From contig NZ_JAGRPV010000002.1 of assembly GCF_030014955.1 (NCBI RefSeq), forward strand, positions 186,001-250,000: a stretch of DNA of 64,000 nt, written 5' to 3'. Of this stretch, positions 1-9,858 are shown one piece after another. The position numbers and the translations under genes are program-made. The stretch's first letter is position 1; each line of letters starts with the position of its first letter. The notes beneath the pieces were generated by a model, which had not been told where the DNA came from, searched no databases, and worked only from the letters and a program-made list of their open reading frames with translations. Source of the DNA: Cohnella hashimotonis (GTDB lineage: Bacteria > Bacillota > Bacilli > Paenibacillales > Paenibacillaceae).

Positions 1-1827
1 CCGGCCGTCGTCTCTGACGCAAGGCTGACGGTCAGCGAGGAGACGATCCAACAAGAGGAAGACGGCTCGTTATTCGGAAGCATGCCGATGGACGATCCTG
101 TCGTCAGCGTCAGACTCTCCTATTCCGTAACCGAAGGCGGTACGACAACGGATTATGAAGTCTACTACATCGCGGTCAAGCAGCAGCAATGGGCTGCGAA
201 TCTGATGACGGACGGCAGGGCTGCAGTTCATCTGGTGCCTGCCGGGGGCGGCAATTATACGGTGTCGGTTCGGGGAAAGGACCAGAATCTGATGCTTCGC
301 AGCAATAGCTTCGATATGTTGGTCGAATCCGACGTTTGGGTTTACGAGGCGGATCCGCTCAATCCCGGCGGCGCCGGAAATCGAGTGAAGGCCGTACGGA
401 ATGCCGAAGGCTACTATATCGTGCCGTTGTCGCCTGGATGGAACGTTGCGGAGATTCGGACGTATTACCCCGGCCACGAAGGAACGGCAAAAGAAGGCGT
501 CGTTCACATCTGGAGAGGAGACGGCTTGCCGGACGGTTACGATATGGCGAGCATCATAGGGACGCCTGTGCAGTACCCTGCGGAGGCCTCCGCGGCGCCG
601 GTCGAATTCATCCGCGACGCGTCGCAGCAGACCGTATATCGGGCAGCGATGCCAGTCGATTCAGTAGCCGTGAACGTCAAGCCCATACCGGGTTCGGGCA
701 TGAAAATCGATGCCGTCTATCAAGGGGGATATACATCCTTTGATCGCGTGAGCCAAACCCCCGAAGGCTCAGGGCGTTACCCATTACAGTTGTACGGCGA
801 TTGGGCGAACTATGGCTTCGTCGTCGTACGCCCGATCTCCGGTGACGGCCCGCCCTTGGCGTACACGCTGGCGTTTGAACCGGACATGACGACGGACGTT
901 CAGGCCAGCATCGCATACAAGCAGGACGGCGAGCAGCGCGAGGCCGAGCTCGACAGTTTTGCCGGCAGTCTTCACGCCATGCTGAACGACGCCCCGGGAC
1001 AAAGCGACTTCAAACTTTATGTAAACGGCGCTGATCCGGATTCGTCCGTTCGGATCAACGATGTCGAAGTCCCCTATGACGAGACGGAATCCAGCTTCAC
1101 GTACCCGTTTGCGCCTGCTGACGGAGACAACGCCTTTTTGATCGAAATGACGGACTCGTACGGAAGGCATGCGAGCATCGACCTTCATCTTTATTACGGT
1201 TCGCTAGCGTTGAATCCTGTGGGACTGGCCTCTTGGAGCGCGCAAAGTTCGCACGGCGAAGAGCCTGCCACAGAATCCTCCTTGGTTTACGAAGGGCAGA
1301 AGCGATTCCGTCTGATCGTGCCGGAGGCGCATGATCTGCTTGATCTGCGTTGGGTAACGGACGAAGGTACGACGGAAGCGGTCGTCCTGGGGCCTTATGG
1401 CGCAGGGGGGACGGGCCGTTATGTCGGGGCGCTTCCTATGGGACGAAGCGAATACACGGTCATAGTCAGGGATGAGCAAGGGAGCCGGCTCGATTACGAT
1501 CTCGTTGTATATCGTGGGGCGCCTGTCTATCCTAGGTTGATCTATACCGGATGGGGCTCCAGCATGGTGTTCGCCTACAATGAAGCGACTGGCCGTTATG
1601 AAGCGAACCTGGACGATTTTCCGGAAAGGATGTGGATCGGTCTGGGCATGCCTGCAGGCGGGGAAGCCGTCGTAAAGGTAGGAGACGTCCCCTACGCTCC
1701 GAACAGCGACGGGCTTTATACACTGACGCCGGAGCCCGGGACGAGCGAGATCGTCATGCAGGCGACCGGATTGTTCGAGGGTGCAGCCTGGTCTTGCAAT
1801 CTCGTGATCAAGCGAGCCTCCGAGTAA
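1..1827 (+). CDS. Large secreted beta-sandwich repeat protein, 5' end missing
   Basis: The frame is open from base 1, so the gene begins before the window and the ATG at 82 is internal. The visible 608 residues contain no enzyme motif and no membrane anchor at the C-terminus. They read as consecutive beta-rich modules of roughly 90-100 residues, each closing on a strand like Y-D-L-V-V-Y. Around residue 410 a module opens with 'LASWSAQ', close to module openings in the C-terminal half of the next gene ('TSWTDA', 'EAWSVQ'), so the two proteins appear to be paralogous in part. A strong terminator follows, so the next gene is transcribed separately. Function unknown; a surface or matrix protein is inferred. 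Confidence is high that it is coding and low on its role. Confidence 0.85.
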   Translation, partial: PAVVSDARLTVSEETIQQEEDGSLFGSMPMDDPVVSVRLSYSVTEGGTTTDYEVYYIAVKQQQWAANLMTDGRAAVHLVPAGGGNYTVSVRGKDQNLMLRSNSFDMLVESDVWVYEADPLNPGGAGNRVKAVRNAEGYYIVPLSPGWNVAEIRTYYPGHEGTAKEGVVHIWRGDGLPDGYDMASIIGTPVQYPAEASAAPVEFIRDASQQTVYRAAMPVDSVAVNVKPIPGSGMKIDAVYQGGYTSFDRVSQTPEGSGRYPLQLYGDWANYGFVVVRPISGDGPPLAYTLAFEPDMTTDVQASIAYKQDGEQREAELDSFAGSLHAMLNDAPGQSDFKLYVNGADPDSSVRINDVEVPYDETESSFTYPFAPADGDNAFLIEMTDSYGRHASIDLHLYYGSLALNPVGLASWSAQSSHGEEPATESSLVYEGQKRFRLIVPEAHDLLDLRWVTDEGTTEAVVLGPYGAGGTGRYVGALPMGRSEYTVIVRDEQGSRLDYDLVVYRGAPVYPRLIYTGWGSSMVFAYNEATGRYEANLDDFPERMWIGLGMPAGGEAVVKVGDVPYAPNSDGLYTLTPEPGTSEIVMQATGLFEGAAWSCNLVIKRASE

Positions 1828-1849
1828 AAAGATAGATGCGACCCGCCAG

Positions 1850-1892
1850 AAAATCTCCCGCCTTCCTCCTATGGAGAGCGGGAGATTTTTTT
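1850..1892 (+). terminator. Rho-independent terminator
   Basis: Perfect 11-bp stem (1851-1861 with 1878-1888) followed by a run of T. It closes the first, partial gene. Confidence 0.92.
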
Positions 1893-1935
1893 ACAAGAAA
1901 CGTGCTTAATTTTTACGAAGATCTCGCTTGATAAA

Positions 1936-1966
1936 TCGACAAAAAATGCTAATTTTACGATATAAT
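1936..1966 (+). promoter_or_regulatory. Candidate sigma-A promoter for the 2446-aa protein
   Basis: Perfect -10 TATAAT at 1961-1966 with a TCGACA-like -35 at 1936-1941; the 19-bp spacer is a little long. It lies between the upstream terminator and the gene start at 2049. Confidence 0.5.
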
Positions 1967-2048
1967 CAAATAGCTTGTTTCATTGATTTCTTGCATTGAC
2001 AGCTACATAGATAGCGTTCAAGTACTTAGAAAAGTAGGAGTGAAGTTC

Positions 2049-5000
2049 ATGTATCGAAAGTTGAGCATGTACCTGTTGGCGGCGCTATTGCTGCTGCTGC
2101 CGGTATCGGCTGCGTTCGGCGGGGAGGCGCACGCGGCTTCTTCGTCGCGGATCGCGGTGATCAAGCAGCTGAGCGGAGACGTGCAGGTGCAAAAAGCGGG
2201 CGGCTCGAAGCTGTTCAAGGCGTTCGCGAAGCTGAGCCTGAACCAGGGGGACAAGCTGATCACCGGGAGCAAAGGATCGGCGGTGCTGCAGTTCTCGAAC
2301 GGGACGTCGGAGGACGACAAGTTCACGGTCGGGGAGAACGCGACGCTGACGTTTTCGAAGCTGTCGGACAAAAAGGGCACGGTGACGAAGGTCAGCATGC
2401 TCAAGGGAACGGCCTGGGTGGACGTAAAGTCGATCAAGAGCCAGGACGACGACTTCAAGCTGGAGACGCCGACGGCGATCATGGGCGTGCGCGGCACGGC
2501 GTTCCTGGCGCGAGTCAATCCGGAGACGGGCGGTACGAATACGTCGGTCATGTCGGGCGTCGTGCGGTTTACGTCCGAGAATGCGGAGAAGACGGGAAGC
2601 GAGAGCGGAGAGAGCTCCGGCAAGACCGGCTCGTCGGGCGGGTCCAAGACGATCGATCTGTATCCGACGCAGCAGCTCTCGCTCGATCCGACGAGCGGTA
2701 CCGATCTGGGCGAGCTGACGACGCTTGTGGACATCGAGGAGATCGTCAAAAACGCTTCTCCGGCACTCATCGAAGCGATTCTGCGCAGCAAGGAGAAGAT
2801 CGACGAGGAGAATCGGCAGACCGTCGAGAAATTCAAACAAAGCGGCGTGCCTGCGGGGCTGCAGCAGCAGCTGGAGCAGTTTATCCAGAATACGCAGGAG
2901 CTGCTGGGCGTCATCGCCAAGCAGGCGATCGACCAGAAGAAGATGGACGAGCAGCAGATCAAGAAGATCGAAGAGCAGGAAAAAACGTCGTTCGGGCTGG
3001 ACAAGGACCAGCTGAGCCAGCTTAGCGATAAGGAAAAGGCAAAGCAAGAAAAGGCAAAGCAGCTGGCCGAGGAAGCCGCGAAGAAAAAAGCGGCCGAGGA
3101 AGCGGCCAAGCTGAAGGAGCTTGCGGACAAGATTAACGCCGCGGCGCTCAAGGCCATCGAGGCGGCCAAGCAGGCGCAGATCGAGGCGAACAGATTGGCG
3201 GCGGAAGCGGCCAAGCGAAAAGCCGAGGAAGAGCTGCTGAAAAAGCTGAACGAGCAGCAGAAGCAGCAGTATGAGACGGACAAGGCGAATAACAACGGCA
3301 CCGGTCCAGCCGCCACGCCGACGCCGATTAGCAACGATCCTGCCAATGCGAATCTCGGTTCGCTCAGCCTGTCGGGCGCGACGATCAGTCCTTCCTTCGA
3401 CGCGGGCGTTATGTCGTACACGGCCAGCGTCGAGAGCAGCCGGACAAGCATCGTCGTCGGGGCGAGCGTACAGAGCGGTACTGCTTCGCTCACGATCAAC
3501 GGGCAGACGCCGAACGGCGGGCAGCGTACCGTTAACCTTGCCTACGGCGCAAACGAGATTACGATCCTCGTCACCGCGCAGAACGGCGCCAGCAAGTCCT
3601 ACAAGGTCACCGTCACGCGGCAGATGCTGAACAACGTTAGCGTCGTGTTCCCTGGCGCCGAAGGGATTAACATCGACTTCAACTCGACAACCGCACCGGC
3701 CCCGCTGAGCATTCCGAGCGGCACGAGCAACCTGACGCTGGTCGTTCCCGTGACCGGCCCGGAGCTGGACATCGCGGTCAACGGCCAGAACGTCGAGCCG
3801 GAGCCGATGTTCACGGCGGCGCGTACGGTGCTGCCGGACCAGATCGCCTGGCGGTACAACATTCCGCTGGCGCAACAAACCAATGAGATCGTCATTCAAG
3901 CGACGATCGACGGCGTCGTCATGTCGTACAAGCTGACCGCGGTCCGGTCGATGACGAACGAGACGGCCGTGCAGAGCGTTACGGCGACCGGAACGGACGG
4001 AACGACCGCTTACGAAGTCGTTTCCGGCAGCGGCGGCTGGACGGTCAAGGTACCGTCCGATACGTCGGCGATCAAGCTGAAGATCAATACGATCAACGCG
4101 ACTGCGAAGGTGTTGCTAGGAACCAACGAGTACGCCTCGGGCGCGGAAATTCCTTATACGATCGTAAATACGAGCGTGCCGTTTACGGTGCGCGCCGCCG
4201 ACGGCGCCACGCAGAAGATGTACGCCATTACGATTCAGCGCCTGCCTTCGTCCAACGCTACGCTGAGCGGACTGACGCTGTCCGCGGGGACGTTGAGCCC
4301 GACGTTCGCCAGCGGGACGACGAACTATACGGCGAGCGTAGGCAACGCGGTAACGAGCATCGCGGTGACCCCGACGGCGGCAAACGGCGCGGCGACGATC
4401 AAGGTCAACGACGCGGCCGTAACGAGCGGCAGCGCGAGTGCCGGGATCCCGCTGAGCGCGGGCTCCAATCAGATCACGGTCGAAGTTACTGCGCAGAACG
4501 GCGATAAACAGAAATATACGATCATGGTCACGCGCGAAAACTCGGCTTTGGCCACGCCGACGTTTAACCCGCCGTCAGGCGCGGTCGCTTTCGGCACGCC
4601 AGTAACGATCTCTTCGGATGGCGCCGAGCATATTTATTACACGACGGACGGAAGCACGCCCGCGACCGGCGTCACGGGCGCGACCAAGGAGTATTCGGCC
4701 AGCAGCAAGCCGACCATCGACGCCGCGGGCACGATCAAGGCCATCGCGACGCGTGCGGGCTATCCGAACAGTCCGGTCGGCAGCGCGAGCTATACGCAGG
4801 CGGCGAGCGCGGATCTGACGGAGCTTGCGCTGAGCGGATCGGTTAGCGGGTTCTCGTTTGTTAAAACCACGTATAACTACGCTGATGTGTTGGCTTCCAG
4901 CGATACATCCAGTCTGACCGTAAATGCGCAAGGCGGCGGCACTGTGACCGTAAATGGAACAGTGGTCGTAAGCGGCCAAAACTCGCAGGCTATCGATCTC

Positions 5001-8000
5001 GTGGCGGGAGTACCAAAGACCATAACGATCGTCACAACGGAAAGCGGCAAGTCGCCCAAGACCTATGTCATCGTCGTGACGCGTTCGGCTGACAGCAACG
5101 CAATGCTGAGCGGATTATCCGTATCTGCGGGCACGTTGTCTCCGGGCTTCAAGAGCAGCGTCAACGAGTATACAGTAAGTGTGCCGTACACGACGACGAC
5201 GATAAAAGTGACGCCGACCGTTGCGGCGGGAACCTCTACGATCAAAGTCAACAATCAAAGTGCGGCTAGCGGAAGCGAGACCGGAGAACTTTCATTAAGC
5301 GTGGGTCAAAATACGGTTGCTGTGGAGGTAACGTCCCAAAGCGGGTTTAAGCAAAGTTACGTCATTCTGGTAACGCGACAGCCCGCTTCGCAAGACTCGA
5401 CGCTGAGCAGCTTAACCATTTCGGACGGGACGCTTACGCCGCCGTTTAGCGCTTATACCAAGGACTATACGCTTTCGGTTCCCTACTCTAGAAGCGAATT
5501 GGTGATTAACGCGACAGCCAGTTCTCCGTTCGCTACACTGACAGGCGACGGGCTTCATGCGTTGGCGGTAGGCGAAAATAACTTAAAAGTCGTCGTAACG
5601 GCGCAAAACGGCACGACTGTGTCCGAATACAAGATTGTCGTTACGCGGGAAGGGAATTCTGCGGTATCGACGATTGAAGGCGTAACATCCTGGACGGATG
5701 CGCGAAGCGACAATCAAGCAGTCGCTTGGCACGAAGGTCGGGATTACATGTTTGAGAAAGTATTCTACGCCGAGCTGCCGGATACATCCGTCTCCCTGAG
5801 TTCGAACCTGATCTTCGACGAGACGGTAACTTATGCCTCGCTAAGAAAAGAATACAGCGATGATTTAATCGCTGGCTATGACGGCGATGCTTCCCGCTCG
5901 ATGGCGGTTGATTTCGGTACGCTTGAAGAAGGGGACAACGTCTTTATTCTCGAGATTACAAGGGAATACGACGAAGAATCCAATGAGACGGACGAGTACA
6001 CGATCGATATTAAGGTTGGCGAGTCTCGCCAAGCATTGGCTATGGTGTATGCATACCTGGATTCGGGCCAAGAGTCAGCGACCTTGCCTGTCAGTCATAA
6101 CGGCACGTACGATTACACCATGATCTTGCCGGCTCCGAATGCGAGTTTCCGGGTGTACCTCACACCTGAAAACGTCACTTCGGAACTCGAGGCCGAGGGA
6201 TACGGCATTGAAATGGGGATGTTTTTTGCCGGAGCGAATTCCCTACAATATGGCTGGAACGAGATCGTTGTCAAGATGAAGGACATTGCCGGGAATCCGG
6301 CTGCCCAAGACACGATCATTAACGTATGGCGGCCTTCTGAGGAAAGTGAGTCCGGTCCCGATTCTCTGAAGCTGTCGCTTAGCGAGATGGCGTTCGAAAA
6401 CGACGGCCAATCTTTCTATGCCGAAAGCCAAGGCGGCTTCGGATTTTACAGTGTGACAGCTCATGGCACGAACGCAGATATTTCGTTCACTCCGCTCCTT
6501 GTCGATCCTCAATCGGAACTCCTTGGCATCTATGTCGTGAACAACGAGGATGGGCAAACGGAGCTTCCGTCTAACGGAGAAGGCCAGTACAGCTTTGGTT
6601 TGGAGTTGGGCGACAACGTCGAGATCGTGGTCAAGGACTCGGAAGGGCACAGGTTCAGGCATCGCATTCATATTTCTCATACGCTAACGGAACCGGAGTC
6701 ATTGCTGCCTACAGGCATCGAGGCTTGGAGCGTCCAAGGTTTCGAAGTTAAAAAAGATCAATACATCCGCGATGACTACTATAACTTTTCATTGTCGGAA
6801 ACGTATGAAAGTCCCCAAATGAACTTGGTATTTGATCCGGAGATCTATAGCGGCGCTGCTCTTTATAGCGGCACAGGGTTCGGAGCGACATCTCAAGATC
6901 CGGTCGCCTCATGGGGCGAATCGGAGGAGACGGCTCAAACCATTAACGGAATCGTCTCCGGCTATAATGATTACACGCTAGAGTTATATCCTGCGGGAGA
7001 AGAAGAGGGGAGCGTCTCCTACACGGTGACGATCGGTAACGGTTCCGCTTCCATTTACGGGATGTCGTTATTGAAGACGTATAACGGTGGAGACTTCCCC
7101 GTCGAGGCAGGCTGGACGAATACCGGCAGCGAAGCGGTGCCCGTCTATCAAGCCTATCTCTACAGCTCATTTAGTTATTTAAGGCTGGATATGCAATTCG
7201 ATTCGAGTCTCGTATCCGATGCGACCCTCGAAGAAATCGACGCAGATTCGCCAATCGAATTGAGGAAGTATAAAGAGGGCGGTTATTATTTGTTCGACGC
7301 GTATCAAGTACCCGACGGACTCCGCCACCTGAAACTGTCCGTTACCGAAACGGATGGCGTGACCAAGCACGAATACGATCTATACGTGCACTTCGATCCA
7401 CAGGATAACGGCGTTGCCAGCGTAATTTCCAACGTTGCCGGCTGGCCTGTCTCTTGGACAAGAGTCGAAGGAACTGAAGAAGAGACCAGCGAAGGTTATG
7501 TTCAGCGCCAATATGCGGTATTGCCTGCCGGCGACATTAATCCGACCCTGGATTGGAGTATGACGCTGGTCAGTAACTATTGGCTGGAAGAGTATTATGA
7601 AGTTGAGGAAGCTTCCATCGATGGCCAATCAAGCGCCGTTCAAGTAAATGAATCAGGTATGCAAGCACAAGGTCAGCTGGCGCTGACGCCGGGTTATCAC
7701 GATATCAGGATCAAATATAAGAAGCTTTCCCCGATGTCCGAAGAGAGCGCTACGCATTACATCAGGGAATGGATCGTCTTTGTGGGCGCCCCGTCGCAAA
7801 TGAGTTACGCGCCGGAAGCTGGACTAGACGGGGAGCGCGTGACGTTAACGCAGGATGAGTCTCATGGATTAGAGCCCATTCCGTTGGATGGAGAAGGACT
7901 CAGTTACTGGGCGGACGTGGATTACAACGTAGAAGGCGTTATACTGCAAGTTGCCGCGTATTCTCCATACAGCCGTGTTGATGTCGAATTCATGCAAGAG

Positions 8001-9389
8001 CGTCCGAATGAACTGAGCGAAGGTCGATATTATTTATCGAGCTTAAGCGAGGGCGACAACGAAGTCAGCATTAAAGTCACCGATCCTACGGGTACGGTTG
8101 AGCAGACCTACACGCTGATCATATATAAGGCTGAGTTTGGAGGCGGCGAAGAACCGTCTGCGCCTCCCGCCCAGCTCAGCGGCCTGCGAATCGGCAGCGA
8201 AATGGTGTCTGTAGATCAAGGACAATACGATTATACCGTCTATCTTCCGTACGGAGCGCCCGAGTCGATGGTGGTGCATGCCGTCGCCGCCGACCAGGAT
8301 CATATGAGTTTGACCGTTAACGGCGAGCCTTGGTTATGGGATGACGACAACGAAGCGCATGCGCTCGCACCGAACGAAGCCGGGGAATACGAGCTCGAAG
8401 TCAGTTCCGGTGATGGGTCCTACACAACCAGCGTCTATCATATTCATGTGGAGCGGTTGTTGACGGAAGCCGCCAAGATCAATGGAGACGTACCGGTCTC
8501 ATGGACATCCGCAGGAAGCGATGTTTGGAATTCGGGTGCACTCGAGATGGAGGATGGCGACTGGTTAAGCATGAATTTCGGCAAGCCCGACGGATACCAT
8601 CTGTTCTTTGAGACGGACGGATCCGAATTCGATGCAGAGCAGCAGCGCTGGTATCCGGATAGCGGTGTTAACAAGCTTACGGTGGAAGTCAAATGGGATG
8701 GGAAAGATACCGCTGCCGCTACGTACCAGTTCGTAGTTTATAATTGGAACTCTGTCGTTGTAACGAATATGACGGCGGGCACAAACCCGGACCGTATGAG
8801 AGCGATTAAGTGGAAAAATACTTATTATGCAACACTGCCGTCCAATTGGTTTGCGTCCTCCGAGTCGCCTCAAGTGAAAATCAGCACGCTGGAAGGGCAG
8901 GAAGTTTCTAATCTTGTCGGTTGGGACTTCACGAATTCCATCTACGAAGGCACTCTTACGCATAATGATTCGGCGAATCATTCGGTCACGCGGGCAGTCG
9001 GCGTGTTCGCGCCTGTCGGTATGCCATTGTTCCAGGCCAGATTTCAGGGCGGGAGCTTTGAATGGACGACTGAGTCAATTGCCCGCTTCTTTTACGGAAA
9101 TGACGAGAGGCCAGGTGCCTATTTCTGGTCGAACGACAATACGATGATACCGACCGGCGTCGAGCTGCGAGTCTCTCAATTGTCGGGTAACATCCAGATT
9201 TATGCGATGGATGACGACGATCAGCCGCTGGCGCGTACGGGAGTCAACGAAGATTGGCATTGGAGCCTCCCCCTGAGCTGGCTGGAGTCGGACGGGGATG
9301 TTCAAACCTACAAGGTTGTCGTTCAGCAGAGCGGTCGGACTGCTGTTTATCTATTGAGTTTTGGTGCAGGTTCTAGCCCAACGGCTTAA
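2049..9389 (+). CDS. Giant secreted FecR / cadherin-like repeat protein
   Basis: 2446 residues. I place the start at ATG 2049, not the in-frame TTG 1983, because TAGGAG lies 8 bases upstream and a clean signal peptide follows (Lys/Arg, about 15 hydrophobic residues, AHA-A cleavage). Order: FecR-like domain (about 35-180); Ala/Lys/Glu-rich helical stalk (about 220-420); cadherin-like beta-sandwich repeats near 431-524, 733-829, 918-1010, 1016-1110 and 1115-1200, each with a Y-x-V strand, 'G-x-N-x-I' turn and final 'VTR'; a chitobiase/hexosaminidase C-terminal-like module ('YYTTDGSTP') near 840-915; then about 1240 residues of modules like those in the preceding gene. There is no SLH or LPXTG anchor. 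Base composition shifts from GC-rich to more mixed at about 4.85 kb, suggesting a mosaic. A role as an adhesin or matrix protein is inferred. Confidence 0.85.
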   Translation: MYRKLSMYLLAALLLLLPVSAAFGGEAHAASSSRIAVIKQLSGDVQVQKAGGSKLFKAFAKLSLNQGDKLITGSKGSAVLQFSNGTSEDDKFTVGENATLTFSKLSDKKGTVTKVSMLKGTAWVDVKSIKSQDDDFKLETPTAIMGVRGTAFLARVNPETGGTNTSVMSGVVRFTSENAEKTGSESGESSGKTGSSGGSKTIDLYPTQQLSLDPTSGTDLGELTTLVDIEEIVKNASPALIEAILRSKEKIDEENRQTVEKFKQSGVPAGLQQQLEQFIQNTQELLGVIAKQAIDQKKMDEQQIKKIEEQEKTSFGLDKDQLSQLSDKEKAKQEKAKQLAEEAAKKKAAEEAAKLKELADKINAAALKAIEAAKQAQIEANRLAAEAAKRKAEEELLKKLNEQQKQQYETDKANNNGTGPAATPTPISNDPANANLGSLSLSGATISPSFDAGVMSYTASVESSRTSIVVGASVQSGTASLTINGQTPNGGQRTVNLAYGANEITILVTAQNGASKSYKVTVTRQMLNNVSVVFPGAEGINIDFNSTTAPAPLSIPSGTSNLTLVVPVTGPELDIAVNGQNVEPEPMFTAARTVLPDQIAWRYNIPLAQQTNEIVIQATIDGVVMSYKLTAVRSMTNETAVQSVTATGTDGTTAYEVVSGSGGWTVKVPSDTSAIKLKINTINATAKVLLGTNEYASGAEIPYTIVNTSVPFTVRAADGATQKMYAITIQRLPSSNATLSGLTLSAGTLSPTFASGTTNYTASVGNAVTSIAVTPTAANGAATIKVNDAAVTSGSASAGIPLSAGSNQITVEVTAQNGDKQKYTIMVTRENSALATPTFNPPSGAVAFGTPVTISSDGAEHIYYTTDGSTPATGVTGATKEYSASSKPTIDAAGTIKAIATRAGYPNSPVGSASYTQAASADLTELALSGSVSGFSFVKTTYNYADVLASSDTSSLTVNAQGGGTVTVNGTVVVSGQNSQAIDLVAGVPKTITIVTTESGKSPKTYVIVVTRSADSNAMLSGLSVSAGTLSPGFKSSVNEYTVSVPYTTTTIKVTPTVAAGTSTIKVNNQSAASGSETGELSLSVGQNTVAVEVTSQSGFKQSYVILVTRQPASQDSTLSSLTISDGTLTPPFSAYTKDYTLSVPYSRSELVINATASSPFATLTGDGLHALAVGENNLKVVVTAQNGTTVSEYKIVVTREGNSAVSTIEGVTSWTDARSDNQAVAWHEGRDYMFEKVFYAELPDTSVSLSSNLIFDETVTYASLRKEYSDDLIAGYDGDASRSMAVDFGTLEEGDNVFILEITREYDEESNETDEYTIDIKVGESRQALAMVYAYLDSGQESATLPVSHNGTYDYTMILPAPNASFRVYLTPENVTSELEAEGYGIEMGMFFAGANSLQYGWNEIVVKMKDIAGNPAAQDTIINVWRPSEESESGPDSLKLSLSEMAFENDGQSFYAESQGGFGFYSVTAHGTNADISFTPLLVDPQSELLGIYVVNNEDGQTELPSNGEGQYSFGLELGDNVEIVVKDSEGHRFRHRIHISHTLTEPESLLPTGIEAWSVQGFEVKKDQYIRDDYYNFSLSETYESPQMNLVFDPEIYSGAALYSGTGFGATSQDPVASWGESEETAQTINGIVSGYNDYTLELYPAGEEEGSVSYTVTIGNGSASIYGMSLLKTYNGGDFPVEAGWTNTGSEAVPVYQAYLYSSFSYLRLDMQFDSSLVSDATLEEIDADSPIELRKYKEGGYYLFDAYQVPDGLRHLKLSVTETDGVTKHEYDLYVHFDPQDNGVASVISNVAGWPVSWTRVEGTEEETSEGYVQRQYAVLPAGDINPTLDWSMTLVSNYWLEEYYEVEEASIDGQSSAVQVNESGMQAQGQLALTPGYHDIRIKYKKLSPMSEESATHYIREWIVFVGAPSQMSYAPEAGLDGERVTLTQDESHGLEPIPLDGEGLSYWADVDYNVEGVILQVAAYSPYSRVDVEFMQERPNELSEGRYYLSSLSEGDNEVSIKVTDPTGTVEQTYTLIIYKAEFGGGEEPSAPPAQLSGLRIGSEMVSVDQGQYDYTVYLPYGAPESMVVHAVAADQDHMSLTVNGEPWLWDDDNEAHALAPNEAGEYELEVSSGDGSYTTSVYHIHVERLLTEAAKINGDVPVSWTSAGSDVWNSGALEMEDGDWLSMNFGKPDGYHLFFETDGSEFDAEQQRWYPDSGVNKLTVEVKWDGKDTAAATYQFVVYNWNSVVVTNMTAGTNPDRMRAIKWKNTYYATLPSNWFASSESPQVKISTLEGQEVSNLVGWDFTNSIYEGTLTHNDSANHSVTRAVGVFAPVGMPLFQARFQGGSFEWTTESIARFFYGNDERPGAYFWSNDNTMIPTGVELRVSQLSGNIQIYAMDDDDQPLARTGVNEDWHWSLPLSWLESDGDVQTYKVVVQQSGRTAVYLLSFGAGSSPTA

Positions 9390-9398
9390 ATAAAATTT

Positions 9399-9448
9399 AA
9401 ACAATCCGGCTTAGAGGGATGTTTCCTCTAAACGGGTTGTTTTTTTAG
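9399..9448 (+). terminator. Rho-independent terminator
   Basis: Long hairpin, AACAATCCG pairing with CGGGTTGTT and an inner TTAGAGG/CCTCTAA stem, ending in seven T. It closes the giant repeat-protein gene. Confidence 0.9.
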
Positions 9449-9858
9449 AAGGTACTCCGCGTCTATAACCATGACCTAAGTACTTTTTTTATCCCGAAAG
9501 AAGGGAAATGATGTCGAAAAATAGAATAGCTATTAAATATGAAAGCGACACGGTCTAGCATTGGGGGGGACAGTGCCGGGAATGGAGTGGTAACCGGAAT
9601 CGACGGCGGTCGCGATTATGAGAAAAAGATGAGACAGCGCGCGTCGAGCATTAAATATTATTAACTTGATAGGGCATGCAAATGCATGAATAATGAATGA
9701 GCGATATATATTAGGCTGGATTCGCGATGACAGGATGCTGCTCGGCCTTATGTCCCGCCCACGGATTCGAATTACATATGTCGTATGACGGATACGTGTT
9801 GGTTAAACGCCAAAATGTGGGTATATACTCATAGCTTCACTTACTGACAGGCAAGGGC
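9449..9858 (+). other. Non-coding interval before the subtilisin gene
   Basis: About 410 bases with no credible gene. I compared it by eye with c-di-GMP and c-di-AMP riboswitch cores and found no convincing match. It holds a short near-palindrome (GCATGCAAATGCATG, near 9674) and, at its 3' end, a candidate promoter. Confidence 0.5.
9799..9827 (+). promoter_or_regulatory. Candidate promoter for the subtilisin gene
   Basis: TTGGTT at 9799-9804, 17-bp spacer, TATATA at 9822-9827 (TATACT at 9824 is an alternative). This gives a leader of about 25 bases before the start at 9859. Confidence 0.45.

Noticed and set aside
2018..3899. Long minus-strand reading frames opposite the giant gene
   Set aside because: They are antisense shadows of GC-rich, codon-biased DNA, with Ser/Leu/Arg-rich translations and no ribosome sites or family motifs; the + strand has signal peptide and domains.
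3340..5650. Direct repeats resembling a CRISPR or satellite array
   Set aside because: They are diverged protein-domain repeats in one reading frame, with no identical short repeats or unique spacers.
9449..9858. c-di-GMP or c-di-AMP riboswitch before the subtilisin gene
   Set aside because: I could not find the conserved core sequences of either class; a covariance-model search would settle it.
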